The notes under the pieces were generated by a model. It was not told where the DNA came from, searched no databases, and saw only the letters and a list, made by a program, of their open reading frames with translations. The position numbers and the translations under genes are program-made. From DATLRC01 sp035534895 (GTDB lineage Bacteria > Patescibacteriota > Saccharimonadia > Saccharimonadales > UBA4665), in NCBI GenBank assembly GCA_035534895.1, contig DATLRC010000021.1, positions 62,001 to 126,000 on the forward strand: a stretch of 64,000 nucleotides of DNA, written 5' to 3'. Below, piece by piece: positions 15,905-24,727 of the stretch. Position 1 is the stretch's first letter; each line of letters starts with the position of its first letter.

Positions 15905-17110
15905 TTAATGAAAGTGGAAGAAAGTCAGATTGGGTGTAACTTTTAGGTCCATCTCACTATACTCACCCTCGTCCCAGATATTATATTGACCAACATGCAC
16001 CCACCCGCCCCCATCATCAGACAAGACCACTCCAACATGGCCAAGACCACCGATTGGCATGTAGACAACATCGCCCACTAAAGCCGCCGTTGAGCTGACT
16101 GAGCTACCGCTTATAATGTCGGCTGCGCCGCTGTCCTCAAGAACTCCTTGCCACTGATAAGCATTGCCGCGAGCTGTACCCTTATAGTCACCAAAATCTG
16201 GAACATAATGGCCAGCTCGGGCCATCATTAAAGCAGCGTAAGAAACACATTCTCGGTTATACTCTCCCCAGTTATCTAGATAATTATCTTGGCCATCAGC
16301 ACAATGGAAGTCATAACCGCCGCCACACAGCTGCTGAGCAGACAGATTTCGGTAAACTACTGTGCCGCCCGTTGAACTGCTGGAGCCTGAAAAAGCCGCC
16401 CTATACGCTGCCGCTTGTTCGGCACGCAGAGTTGCAATTTGAGCATTATTGGCCTGAATTTGTTGGTCGTATTGGGCTTTTTGAGAATCGGTATAGTTTA
16501 ATAGCTGAGATTGTTGAGCCTGATTAGAAGCTAACTGATCGTTTTGACTATTTTCAGTAACCAGTAATTGACCGACCTCGATATTTTGCTTTTGAAGTTG
16601 TTCTTGCAATAAGGTAATTTCCTGCAATGTAGTAGTAATTTTATTCTGAATAGCCACTCTATATTCTTCTTTATCGACATAGTCACTTAGATTTTTACTG
16701 GTAGCCAGTTCTTCAATAGCGCTCATCTGGCCATCGATATACATGTTTTTTAGGTCTTCGCCCAGTACTTTTCGCTCGTAGTCCAACTTGGCTTGATCAG
16801 CAGCAATTTGGGCATTAAGTTGTGCCTGTTGTTGCTGATTAGTGGTTATCTGTTGTTGAACAATATTAATCTGGGCCTGCAGCCTGTCAATTGCATCTTG
16901 GTAACTTGTTGCCTGTACCAGTAGGCTATTGGCAACCTGTTGGGCCTGAGCATTTTGCTGGTTGATAATATTAATCTGATTATCAAATTGATCTGCTCTG
17001 GCTAGGGGCATGCTAATCATGCCCACGATTACCAAACTTAATACTAGCCAGGCAAGGCCTTTGCCAAAATTAATAACCGATTCTTCTGAGTTGATTTTAT
17101 AGCGAAGCAT
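15905..17110 (-). CDS. Secreted peptidoglycan hydrolase with coiled coil and CHAP domain (PcsB-like)
   Basis: The start is set at the ATG at 17110: the earlier GTG at 17140 lies inside the -10 box. It has an N-terminal signal segment (GKGLAWLVLSLVIVGMISMPLARA), then about 190 residues of Gln/Asn-rich coiled coil. A Ser/Gly linker leads to a CHAP domain with the nucleophile Cys in NRECVSYAALMMA (about 288) and the His in GGLGHVGVVL (about 358). The plan is that of PcsB/RipC-type hydrolases, which FtsEX holds inactive and activates at the septum through the coiled coil. ftsX and ftsE lie directly upstream. Assignment as the FtsEX partner is an inference from architecture and position. Confidence 0.88.
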   Translation of the reverse strand: MLRYKINSEESVINFGKGLAWLVLSLVIVGMISMPLARADQFDNQINIINQQNAQAQQVANSLLVQATSYQDAIDRLQAQINIVQQQITTNQQQQAQLNAQIAADQAKLDYERKVLGEDLKNMYIDGQMSAIEELATSKNLSDYVDKEEYRVAIQNKITTTLQEITLLQEQLQKQNIEVGQLLVTENSQNDQLASNQAQQSQLLNYTDSQKAQYDQQIQANNAQIATLRAEQAAAYRAAFSGSSSSTGGTVVYRNLSAQQLCGGGYDFHCADGQDNYLDNWGEYNRECVSYAALMMARAGHYVPDFGDYKGTARGNAYQWQGVLEDSGAADIISGSSVSSTAALVGDVVYMPIGGLGHVGVVLSDDGGGWVHVGQYNIWDEGEYSEMDLKVTPNLTFFHFH

Positions 17111-17138
17111 ATTTTTTGTTTTATTTATGCTAATTGTC

Positions 17139-17166
17139 ACTATACCACACCCCTTGCCAGTTGCAA
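17139..17166 (-). promoter_or_regulatory. Promoter of the CHAP hydrolase gene
   Basis: Minus-strand TTGCAA (17166-17161), a 16-bp spacer and TATAGT (17144-17139). The predicted start near 17132 leaves a leader of about 22 nt to the ATG at 17110. It shows that the hydrolase can be expressed separately from ftsEX, 56 nt downstream of the ftsX stop. Confidence 0.7.
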
Positions 17167-17222
17167 ATTATTCCACCCATAAACATTAGGGATTAACAAC
17201 CTAACTGTGAATTTAATTTATG

Positions 17223-18167
17223 TTATTTCGTTCTGAATTTTAGATACCGACTGGTCGCAATTACGGAAGATACGGCTCCAATAACTATACCAACAGTCAA
17301 CTGCAGAGTCAAAAGCAGCCAAAAGTTATTGTCAAAAAAGCTGTTTGCATAATTTATATCTAGTAGACCAAGAGAGCTGGCCTGGAGTGCTGAGCTGGCA
17401 GCGGCGAACGCCGAATTGACCAATAGCACCGAAATAATAGCCGACAAGATACCATAAGTTACGCTTTCGACCACGAACGGCCCCCTAATATAGCTCGTAC
17501 TTGCTCCTAAGAGACGCATAATTGTAATTTCGTCACGCCGATTAAAGATGGCCATTTGAATGGTATTAAAAATGATCAAGGCGCAGACTACCGCAAACAC
17601 AATTACCGCTATAACACCTATCCGTCTCAATATATTAGTGGCATGAGTGATATTATCTATCGCTTTTTTGCGATCACCGGAGTAACTAGGTGAACCGCTG
17701 ATTTGCAATTTTGCTATCGCTGGTTTACTGAGAAAGTCCTTGATATCCTGAATTTTATTTAAGTCTCGTGGCTTTATAAGAATTGTTGCCGGTATCGGAT
17801 TACCAGCTTCAGTTGCGGCAGCTACTAAGTCTTGGTTGTTAGCATTCTGCTGAATATAGCTATTCAGAGCTTGCTGTTTGTTCAAATAGCTGACGGATTT
17901 TACATTCGGTAACTTTTGGAGTTCACTAACCAGCTGCTTAGCAGAACTATCACTGACTGAATCTTGTAAAAAAACTGAGATGTCGATTTTATCAGTAATT
18001 TGCTGGATTGTATTACTAAAGGTGGCGTTAGTAATAAACGAGAAGAGTACGATTGTTAGCGTAATAACCATCACCGCCATAGCCGCAACAGCCAATGTCG
18101 CGTTACGAATAAAGTTTACGATACCAGTATGTATAACCCGCCAAAGGGTATTTAGTCGTCTTCTCAT
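17223..18167 (-). CDS. ftsX: Cell division protein FtsX
   Basis: Membrane subunit of the FtsEX complex. The 314 residues have the FtsX plan: cytoplasmic N-terminus, TM1 (NATLAVAAMAVMVITLTIVL), a large extracytoplasmic loop (about residues 50-170, with ISVFLQDSVSDSSAKQL typical of FtsX), then three more TM helices in the FtsX/MacB-type C-terminal domain, with FNTIQMAIFNRRDEITIMRLLGAS, split here by other residues, as the conserved coupling region. ftsE lies 10 nt upstream. The extracytoplasmic loop is the expected contact for the adjacent coiled-coil CHAP hydrolase. Confidence 0.96.
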   Translation of the reverse strand: MRRRLNTLWRVIHTGIVNFIRNATLAVAAMAVMVITLTIVLFSFITNATFSNTIQQITDKIDISVFLQDSVSDSSAKQLVSELQKLPNVKSVSYLNKQQALNSYIQQNANNQDLVAAATEAGNPIPATILIKPRDLNKIQDIKDFLSKPAIAKLQISGSPSYSGDRKKAIDNITHATNILRRIGVIAVIVFAVVCALIIFNTIQMAIFNRRDEITIMRLLGASTSYIRGPFVVESVTYGILSAIISVLLVNSAFAAASSALQASSLGLLDINYANSFFDNNFWLLLTLQLTVGIVIGAVSSVIATSRYLKFRTK

Positions 18168-18177
18168 GATTTATTAC

Positions 18178-18873
18178 CTACTTATTATTCTCCGACGAAT
18201 AGCCGGCACTGGCTTTATCAGAAGCAACTTTACCGTGCTGAATAGTTATCACCCGCCGCTTCAGCTTATTAACAATGTCTTGATTATGGGTCGTTAGTAA
18301 AACGGTTGTTCCGTAACGATTAATTTTCTCCAGAATACGAATAATATCCCAAGCATGTTTCGGGTCAAGATTACCGGTTGGTTCATCAGCAATCAATATT
18401 CGTGGCTGCCTGACGACTGCTCGAGCAATTGCCACTCTTTGGCGTTCACCACCACTCAGTTCTAGGGGCATATGGTTTTCTTTACCTGTCAGATTAACTA
18501 GGTCTAGTACTTTGGGCACTGTATGTCTGATTTCACGATTACTAAGCCCCACAATTTCCAGTGCAAAAGAAACATTTTCAAAAACTGTTTTGTTTGGCAA
18601 TAACTTGAAATCTTGAAAAACAACACCAATTTTACGTCTCAATAAGGGTATATCATGATCTTTAAGTTTGTCGTAATCTATGCCCCCAATGATAATCTTA
18701 CCTGATGTTGGCCGTTCTTCACGCGTTAAGAGACGTAGAAGTGTTGTCTTGCCAGCCCCACTCTGGCCGACGACAATAACAAACTCTTTTGGCTCGACAT
18801 ATAGGCTTATACGGTCTAGGGCTGGGCTTGAACTTTTTCCATAAGTTTTGGTCACCCGGTCTAACAAAATCAT
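18178..18873 (-). CDS. ftsE: Cell division ATP-binding protein FtsE
   Basis: ABC ATPase of FtsEX, coupling septal Z-ring assembly to wall hydrolysis. Walker A is GQSGAGKTTLL (about 36-46), the Q-loop is VFQDFKLLP, the signature is LSGGERQRVAIARA and Walker B is ILIADEPTGNLDP. VFENVSFALE is typical for FtsE. A -10 TATAAT (18886-18881) is 7 nt before the ATG at 18873, so the operon message is probably leaderless; no good -35 is visible. The gene order ftsE-ftsX-CHAP hydrolase reproduces a known functional trio. Confidence 0.96.
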   Translation of the reverse strand: MILLDRVTKTYGKSSSPALDRISLYVEPKEFVIVVGQSGAGKTTLLRLLTREERPTSGKIIIGGIDYDKLKDHDIPLLRRKIGVVFQDFKLLPNKTVFENVSFALEIVGLSNREIRHTVPKVLDLVNLTGKENHMPLELSGGERQRVAIARAVVRQPRILIADEPTGNLDPKHAWDIIRILEKINRYGTTVLLTTHNQDIVNKLKRRVITIQHGKVASDKASAGYSSENNK

Positions 18874-19006
18874 TAGCTCTATTATAACAAATTAATTCGT
18901 CTTGTTCGGGTTAGCCAAAAATCAATAAGGAATTTCTGACTAACTGCTCTCTAGCTCCAGTTTCATTGTTCTTAAACTTAAATCTGTCCGCTGGACGTAA
19001 GCTAGG

Positions 19007-20098
19007 TTAGTTTTTAAGACCAAATTCAGACTCCAGATAGGCAGTAATCAAGCCGTCAATATTGCCATCAAGAACAGCTTCCGGGTCCGAAGTCTGATAT
19101 TTAGTTCTCAGATCCTTGACCTGTTTGTAGGGGTGAAGAACATAGCTCCGAATTTGATTGCCCCATTCGGCAGACTGGCTTGGCCCCTTAAGACTTGATA
19201 GTTTTTCAGCATGTTGCTCAAGTTGTAATTGTGCAAGCTTTGAGCGCAGAATTGTTAGGGCCGTTTCCTTATTTTGGAGTTGACTCCGTTCATTTTGTAT
19301 AGCAACGCTTATGCCAGTCGGCAAATGAGTCACTCTTACCGCCGAATCAGTCGTATTAACGCTCTGGCCACCGTGACCACCACTACGATAAACGTCAATT
19401 TTGAGATCCTTGTCATCAATTTCAACTTCTTCTGGTTGAGCTATCTTTGGAGCAATCTCTACTTTTGCAAAGCTGGTCTGGCGCAAGTGATCAGCATTAA
19501 AAGGACTCAATCTAACCAACCGGTGAACTCCATGCTCTCCCTTTAGTTTACCGTACGCATAGTTGCCTTCAACCTGTAGGGTAATACCTTTAATACCAGC
19601 CTCTTCGCCCGGTGACTCATCAAAAGTTGTTATTCTCCAGTTATTTTTTTCAAAATAGCGACTATACATTCTGAGTAACATTTGTGTCCAATCCTGGGCA
19701 TCAGTACCACCAGCACCGGCCATAAGAGTCATGATTGCGTCGTGGTCGTCATATAGACCATTAAATCTTAATTCAGCTTTTAGGGCCTTAAACTTAGTCT
19801 CAGCTTGCTTAAACAGATCTTCTAGTTCTTTAACCATATTTTTATCGTTCAGTGCCAATAGCTCCATTAGATCATTGATTGATGCGGATAACTTCTGCCA
19901 TGGTTTAATGCGTGCTTCAAGCTTGGCTATTTGTTTCATGACAGACTGTGCCCTAGCCGCATCATTCCAAAAGTCCGGCTCTTGATTCAGCTTTTGTAAA
20001 CGATCTAGTTCTTGAACCAGTTTCGGTACCTGAAGTTTATCGACTACCTGCTCCACATCGATACGCAGTTTTTGTAAATTACTAGCTAGGGGTTCCAT
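19007..20098 (-). CDS. prfB: Peptide chain release factor 2
   Basis: Terminates translation at UAA and UGA. The RF2-type discriminator SPF is in RLVRLSPFNADHL, and the catalytic GGQ in YRSGGHGGQSVNTT. The 363-residue frame is continuous: the classical in-frame UGA with programmed +1 frameshift near codon 26 is absent. The ATG at 20098 lies 7 nt after a -10 TATAAT (20111-20106). The earlier ATG at 20107 is inside this box, so 20098 is chosen and the message would be almost leaderless. Its presence shows UGA is a stop codon here. Confidence 0.97.
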   Translation of the reverse strand: MEPLASNLQKLRIDVEQVVDKLQVPKLVQELDRLQKLNQEPDFWNDAARAQSVMKQIAKLEARIKPWQKLSASINDLMELLALNDKNMVKELEDLFKQAETKFKALKAELRFNGLYDDHDAIMTLMAGAGGTDAQDWTQMLLRMYSRYFEKNNWRITTFDESPGEEAGIKGITLQVEGNYAYGKLKGEHGVHRLVRLSPFNADHLRQTSFAKVEIAPKIAQPEEVEIDDKDLKIDVYRSGGHGGQSVNTTDSAVRVTHLPTGISVAIQNERSQLQNKETALTILRSKLAQLQLEQHAEKLSSLKGPSQSAEWGNQIRSYVLHPYKQVKDLRTKYQTSDPEAVLDGNIDGLITAYLESEFGLKN

Positions 20099-20159
20099 TA
20101 GGGCCATTATAACTGTTATTAGCCTTAAGTTCACGCATACAGGCTCTAAGCCAGACAGC

Positions 20160-21485
20160 TCAATTTTTAGATGAATTATCGATTTTGTTTGATCCTTCTC
20201 CGGACCAGAGAGGTGCTATCTGGGCACTGAGACGTTTGGTGAACTCTTCACCACAACCACCAAGCACACCGAATCCCCAAATATTACTTCCAAACATCGT
20301 CTTTGCAATCTCGACGATTTGTTCGCGTTCGATAGCTCTTATGCGAACTGGTATCTGATAATAATTTTCGATGGCATCGTCAAAAAAATATCGACCAGAA
20401 TAACCTGCGGCAGTGCCGCCAACAGTTTGAGCAGAACGCTGAAAGCGACCTAGAGCGTACTGCTTGGTAGTTTCAATCTCGGCCTTATCGACATTGCCAA
20501 TCAGCACTTTTTCTAGTTCTTGGACAATAATATCAAACAGGGCTGGCGCATTCTTGTCTGACACCTGGGCTCCGAACCACCAGTTACTAGAATTACGGGT
20601 TTGGGACAGACCAGAATTCATGCCATAGACTAAGCCACGTTCCCGAGCAGTACCAAGAATACGCGAATATAGTGTTTCGGTAAGCATAGTGTTTACAAGA
20701 TTGAGGGCATCAGTTTCTGGGTCTTTCAGTCGTCGTTTCATAAAGGTATCAATATAAAAATATAAATTTTCGACACTTTCATTGTGGACATATACTGGCC
20801 CTTGCAAACGATGTGGAATTTCGTGAGGCAGCGCAAAACGTCTACCCTGTCGCGGTAAATCAATATTTGTGATCAGGTCTTCGACTATTTGCCGTCTTTT
20901 AGGGGTTAGGTTGCCGGCAATCACAAATCTTAAGTTTGCTGGGTGGTGCGTCCGCTGGTAATGTTCACGAACATCATTAACCTTAACGTTTGACATCAAT
21001 GCCAACCGCTCAGCGTCGGTCTTAACCAGTAAGCCAAATTGTTTCCGCATTTCCAGACTAAGACGTCGAAAATGATTATTGGCCCGAGCCGACATCTCTT
21101 CTTCAACATTCCCAAATTCTGCTCGAAACTCTTCTTTTAAAAAGAGCGGCCGGGTAATCGCTACCAATAAGAGTCCCAGTACTCTATCCCATTCAAAATC
21201 TGCACATTCGGCTTCATAGGTTATATCATAAACACTAGTTGTAGCATTTGAATAAGCACCGTTTTTCTCGAGTTCGGCCTGAAAATCACGTGCCCTTGGT
21301 ATCAACTCATTTGCACCGAGCAAGACATGCTCCATCAAGTGAGGTACTTCCCATTTATTAGGATCAACCAGATATTCTCCGGCTCGAAAATTAAGATCAT
21401 AGGTCATAACCGAAGCGTGTGGAATATGAATAAACAGGCCCTTGGCGCCGTTTTCTAAACAAACTTCCGAAACAGTATGCTTCAT
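20160..21485 (-). CDS. M16-family zinc metallopeptidase
   Basis: Pitrilysin/processing-peptidase family. The inverted zinc motif HxxEH is present as VPHLMEHVLLG (H49, E52, H53), with the distal acidic ligand in EFGNVEEEMSAR. The second half has the substrate-binding region with YSRILGTARERGLVYGM, close to the family R/Y signature. The 441 residues correspond to one active plus one inactive domain. There is no signal peptide, so it is probably cytoplasmic, like bacterial peptide-clearing members. It is followed on the same strand by prfB and preceded by secA. Confidence 0.93.
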   Translation of the reverse strand: MKHTVSEVCLENGAKGLFIHIPHASVMTYDLNFRAGEYLVDPNKWEVPHLMEHVLLGANELIPRARDFQAELEKNGAYSNATTSVYDITYEAECADFEWDRVLGLLLVAITRPLFLKEEFRAEFGNVEEEMSARANNHFRRLSLEMRKQFGLLVKTDAERLALMSNVKVNDVREHYQRTHHPANLRFVIAGNLTPKRRQIVEDLITNIDLPRQGRRFALPHEIPHRLQGPVYVHNESVENLYFYIDTFMKRRLKDPETDALNLVNTMLTETLYSRILGTARERGLVYGMNSGLSQTRNSSNWWFGAQVSDKNAPALFDIIVQELEKVLIGNVDKAEIETTKQYALGRFQRSAQTVGGTAAGYSGRYFFDDAIENYYQIPVRIRAIEREQIVEIAKTMFGSNIWGFGVLGGCGEEFTKRLSAQIAPLWSGEGSNKIDNSSKN

Positions 21486-21506
21486 AAAAGTGTTTCCTTT
21501 AGTGGT

Positions 21507-24107
21507 CTATTTACGACCACGTCCTTTTTTCTTACGCTGACGCTCACTTTTACGAGCTTTTTTTCGAACTATGTTTGTCTTCTGCTTAGGCCTATTGTCA
21601 GTGGCTTTAAAATCAGTTTCATCAAATTCGGTATCCGCTGTCGTAATTTGACCAGCATTATCAACTGAACTACGAGCTGCACGTGTTAGGTCGGTTTCAA
21701 AGGATCGATTCAGGGCCGACTCATCAACTGGCTGAGCATGGAAAAGCGCCCGCAGAATATCATGACGTAAACCTTGTTGCATTTGCTCAAACAATAGTTG
21801 CCCACGTCGTCTGTATTCAACCAGTGGATCTTGTTGGCCAACGCTCATCCAGTGAATGCCTTCACGCAGGTGATCCATATTTTCTAGGTGCTGCATCCAG
21901 AGGTTGTCCAAAACCTGTAAATAAATATCCCGTTCCACTTTGCGCATAATCTCAGTTGAAAAAGCAGTTTCTCGAGCTGCGTAAAGTTCCTTTGTTTCGC
22001 TCAGTAATACTTTCTCAAACTGTGTTGCATCCGCGTCAAACAAACGATCTAAAGCGGCCCCATCGAACGGAAAAACTTCACGAAGTACGTCTTCCAGCTC
22101 ATCACTCAGTAGCAGCGGTGAATTAGCTAAAGTGTTAACCTCATCCGCCAAAAATATCTTCAGCCGCTTAGAAATGTCTGGTAACATCAAAATCTCGCGT
22201 CGCATAGCATAAGTTGCCTTACGGTGGCGATTCATCACATCATCGTACTGGACAACGTTCTTACGCTGATCGAAGTGATAGCCCTCAACTTTCTTTTGGG
22301 CCCCTTCTAATGCCCGGCTGATAACCCGATTCTCGATCGGGGTTTCAGCATCAACACTTAGCCGATCCATAATAGCCGCTATTCTCTCACCACCAAAAAT
22401 ACGCATTAAATCATCTTCGGTGCTGACAAAAAATTGGGTAACTCCAGGGTCTCCCTGCCGGCCAGCCCGCCCGCGGAGCTGATTGTCAATTCTACGTGAC
22501 TCGTGACGCTCTGATCCAAGTACGAACAAACCGCCAAGTTCTTTAACTCCATCGCCCAAGACAATGTCGGTTCCCCGTCCAGCAATGTTTGTGGCCAGTG
22601 TTACCGCACCTCGTTCCCCGGCCTTTGCCACAATGGCCGCTTCTCTTTCATTGTTTTTAGCGTTCAAGACCTGGTGTGGGATACCTGCCTTGATCAGTAG
22701 ACGACCAAGGAGTTCATTCTTCTCAATCGATACGGTACCGATTAATACTGGCTGGCCCTTGGTGTGCAAAGTTTTAATTTCTCTGACAATTGAAGCAAAC
22801 TTGGCAGCTTCGGTTTTGTAGATACGATCTGGTCGGTCAATTCTGCCCAGACGGCGGTTAGAGGGCACTTCGACAACATCTAGCTTATAAATTTGGTGAA
22901 ACTCTTCGCTTTCAGTTAGGGCTGTGCCTGTCATACCAGCCAGTTTATCGTACAGCCGGAAGTAGTTCTGGAAGGAAATAGTGGCTAGAGTCATACTTTC
23001 TTGCTGAACTTCAACACCTTCTTTGGCCTCAATTGCCTGGTGTAACCCTTCGTTGTAGCGTCTTCCAGGCAACAAACGACCAGTAAATTCGTCAACTATG
23101 ACTACTTCCCCTTCTCTGGTAACAACGTAGTCTTTGTCGCGCTTAAATAACGCTTGCGCCCGTAAAGCCTGTTGCAGGTGATAAATAATTCGGATATTTT
23201 CAGAGGCATAGAGATTTTGGATAGACAACGCTTTCTCCATTTTCTCAACACCTTTATCTGTTAGGATAACGGTTTTACGCTTTTCATCCGTTTCGTAATC
23301 AGTTTCCAACTTCAACTGCCTAACAACTTTGGCGAATTGGTCATAAGCTGTGCCACTTGTTACGCTAGGAGCTGAGATAATGAGTGGTGTCCGAGCCTCG
23401 TCAATCAATATAGAATCTACTTCGTCAACAATGGCATAGTTAAGCTCACGTTGTCGTAGCTGATCAACTTCGCGCACCATGTTATCTCGTAAGTAATCAA
23501 AGCCATACTCATTATTGGTACCATAGGTTACATCAGCGGCATAGGCTTCTTGCCGTGAAGCTGGTCTTAGATGTCGGAAACGGGGATCTTGATGTTCGGT
23601 ATTGTGAAAAGTTGGATCGTAAACGAATGAATGCTCGGCCATAATCACGCCGACATTCATTCCCATAAAAGAATAGACTTGACCCATCCAACCGGCATCG
23701 CGTTGGGCCAAGTAATCATTAACCGTCACAACGTGGACGCCCTTTTCCGTTAGCGCATTCAAGTAAACCGCCAGGGTGGCCACTAGGGTCTTACCTTCAC
23801 CGGTTTTCATCTCAGCCACTCTGCCTTCGTGCAAGACGATACCGCCAATTAACTGGACATCGAAATGCCTTTGACCAAGAGTACGAGTTGCTGCTTCCCG
23901 AACGACCGCAAATGCATCAGCTAAAATTTGATCCAAAGATTCTTTTTTGAGTCTTTTTTTAAGAACCTCCGTTTGCTCTTTGAGTTCTTTATCGTTTAAG
24001 GCTCCGTATTTTTCAGAAAGAGCATTAATATCGGCCACTCGTTTACGAAGCCTTTTGATTGTTCTGGCTTGGGGATCACCCAAAATTTTTTTGAAAATAA
24101 TATTCAT
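21507..24107 (-). CDS. secA: Preprotein translocase subunit SecA
   Basis: ATPase motor of the Sec pathway, peripheral at the inner membrane. It has Walker A EMKTGEGKTLVATL near residue 105, IVDEVDSILIDEARTPL, the cross-linking domain, the second NBD with ATNIAGRGTDIVLG and RQGDPG, and the C-terminal helical scaffold with LWMQHLENMDHLREGI. The 866 residues end in a very basic tail (RKKARKSERQRKKKGRGRK). The zinc-binding C-terminal linker CxCxSG..H/C for SecB contact is missing, as in many bacteria without SecB. Confidence 0.98.
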   Translation of the reverse strand: MNIIFKKILGDPQARTIKRLRKRVADINALSEKYGALNDKELKEQTEVLKKRLKKESLDQILADAFAVVREAATRTLGQRHFDVQLIGGIVLHEGRVAEMKTGEGKTLVATLAVYLNALTEKGVHVVTVNDYLAQRDAGWMGQVYSFMGMNVGVIMAEHSFVYDPTFHNTEHQDPRFRHLRPASRQEAYAADVTYGTNNEYGFDYLRDNMVREVDQLRQRELNYAIVDEVDSILIDEARTPLIISAPSVTSGTAYDQFAKVVRQLKLETDYETDEKRKTVILTDKGVEKMEKALSIQNLYASENIRIIYHLQQALRAQALFKRDKDYVVTREGEVVIVDEFTGRLLPGRRYNEGLHQAIEAKEGVEVQQESMTLATISFQNYFRLYDKLAGMTGTALTESEEFHQIYKLDVVEVPSNRRLGRIDRPDRIYKTEAAKFASIVREIKTLHTKGQPVLIGTVSIEKNELLGRLLIKAGIPHQVLNAKNNEREAAIVAKAGERGAVTLATNIAGRGTDIVLGDGVKELGGLFVLGSERHESRRIDNQLRGRAGRQGDPGVTQFFVSTEDDLMRIFGGERIAAIMDRLSVDAETPIENRVISRALEGAQKKVEGYHFDQRKNVVQYDDVMNRHRKATYAMRREILMLPDISKRLKIFLADEVNTLANSPLLLSDELEDVLREVFPFDGAALDRLFDADATQFEKVLLSETKELYAARETAFSTEIMRKVERDIYLQVLDNLWMQHLENMDHLREGIHWMSVGQQDPLVEYRRRGQLLFEQMQQGLRHDILRALFHAQPVDESALNRSFETDLTRAARSSVDNAGQITTADTEFDETDFKATDNRPKQKTNIVRKKARKSERQRKKKGRGRK

Positions 24108-24211
24108 CCGACTGCAAACGTCTCCCTCTTTAGACCAACAAAACTATCCAAAATATTGTACCGTTTTATGACCCAGAAATCGAACCTAATTTTATCGACA
24201 TAGACGATCGA

Positions 24212-24595
24212 TCAAACTTGGAGCGAGTTACTATTATCAACCTTGTTCCGCCAGCGAGCTAATAAACGGCGTCGCAAGCGACTGTTGTTATGGCGTTCTT
24301 TATACTTTTTAATCTGTAACTTAAGTTTTGTTTCCACAATATCAATCGCCGCATACATATTGAGCGTGCTCTCTTTTAAATTGATTGTCTCATGCGGCAA
24401 ATACATAGTAACTTCACACGTACACTGTTTTTTGTCTTTAGCTTTACTCTCTTTTAAATAGACTTCGGTGTGAACACTTTGACGGTTGTGCTGCGATAAG
24501 TATCTATCGAGTCGACCAATTTTTTTAGTAACATATTTACGTAAATTGTCGTCAACTACTGAATGCACTCCTCGTATCTCAAATTTTTGGAGCAT
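24212..24595 (-). CDS. hpf: Ribosome hibernation promoting factor / ribosome-associated protein Y, short form
   Basis: Binds the 30S subunit and stalls it during low growth. The 127 residues give the S30AE fold: FEIRGVHSVVDDNLRKYVTKKIGRLDRYL, split here by other residues, then EVTMYLPHETINLKES and a basic helix with LQIKKYKERHNN. It lacks the long C-terminal dimerisation domain, so it is the short type. The start is ATG 24595, with a strong AGGAGG (24610-24605) 9 nt upstream. An ATG at 24604 is directly against the SD and is less likely. It lies between serS and secA. Confidence 0.88.
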   Translation of the reverse strand: MLQKFEIRGVHSVVDDNLRKYVTKKIGRLDRYLSQHNRQSVHTEVYLKESKAKDKKQCTCEVTMYLPHETINLKESTLNMYAAIDIVETKLKLQIKKYKERHNNSRLRRRLLARWRNKVDNSNSLQV

Positions 24596-24727
24596 AAATT
24601 TCATCCTCCTGTTATCTATTAATGAGCATTGGCTGATTCTACTATTATTGTACGCTACCCAGAACCAAACCATGCACCAAAGGGCTAGGTAGTAAAGTCT
24701 TAGAAACGTGCTTCATCCTCAAAATGA

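Noticed and set aside
19007..20098. Programmed +1 frameshift in prfB
   Set aside because: The reading frame is continuous from the N-terminus with no in-frame UGA; the regulatory frameshift is absent here.
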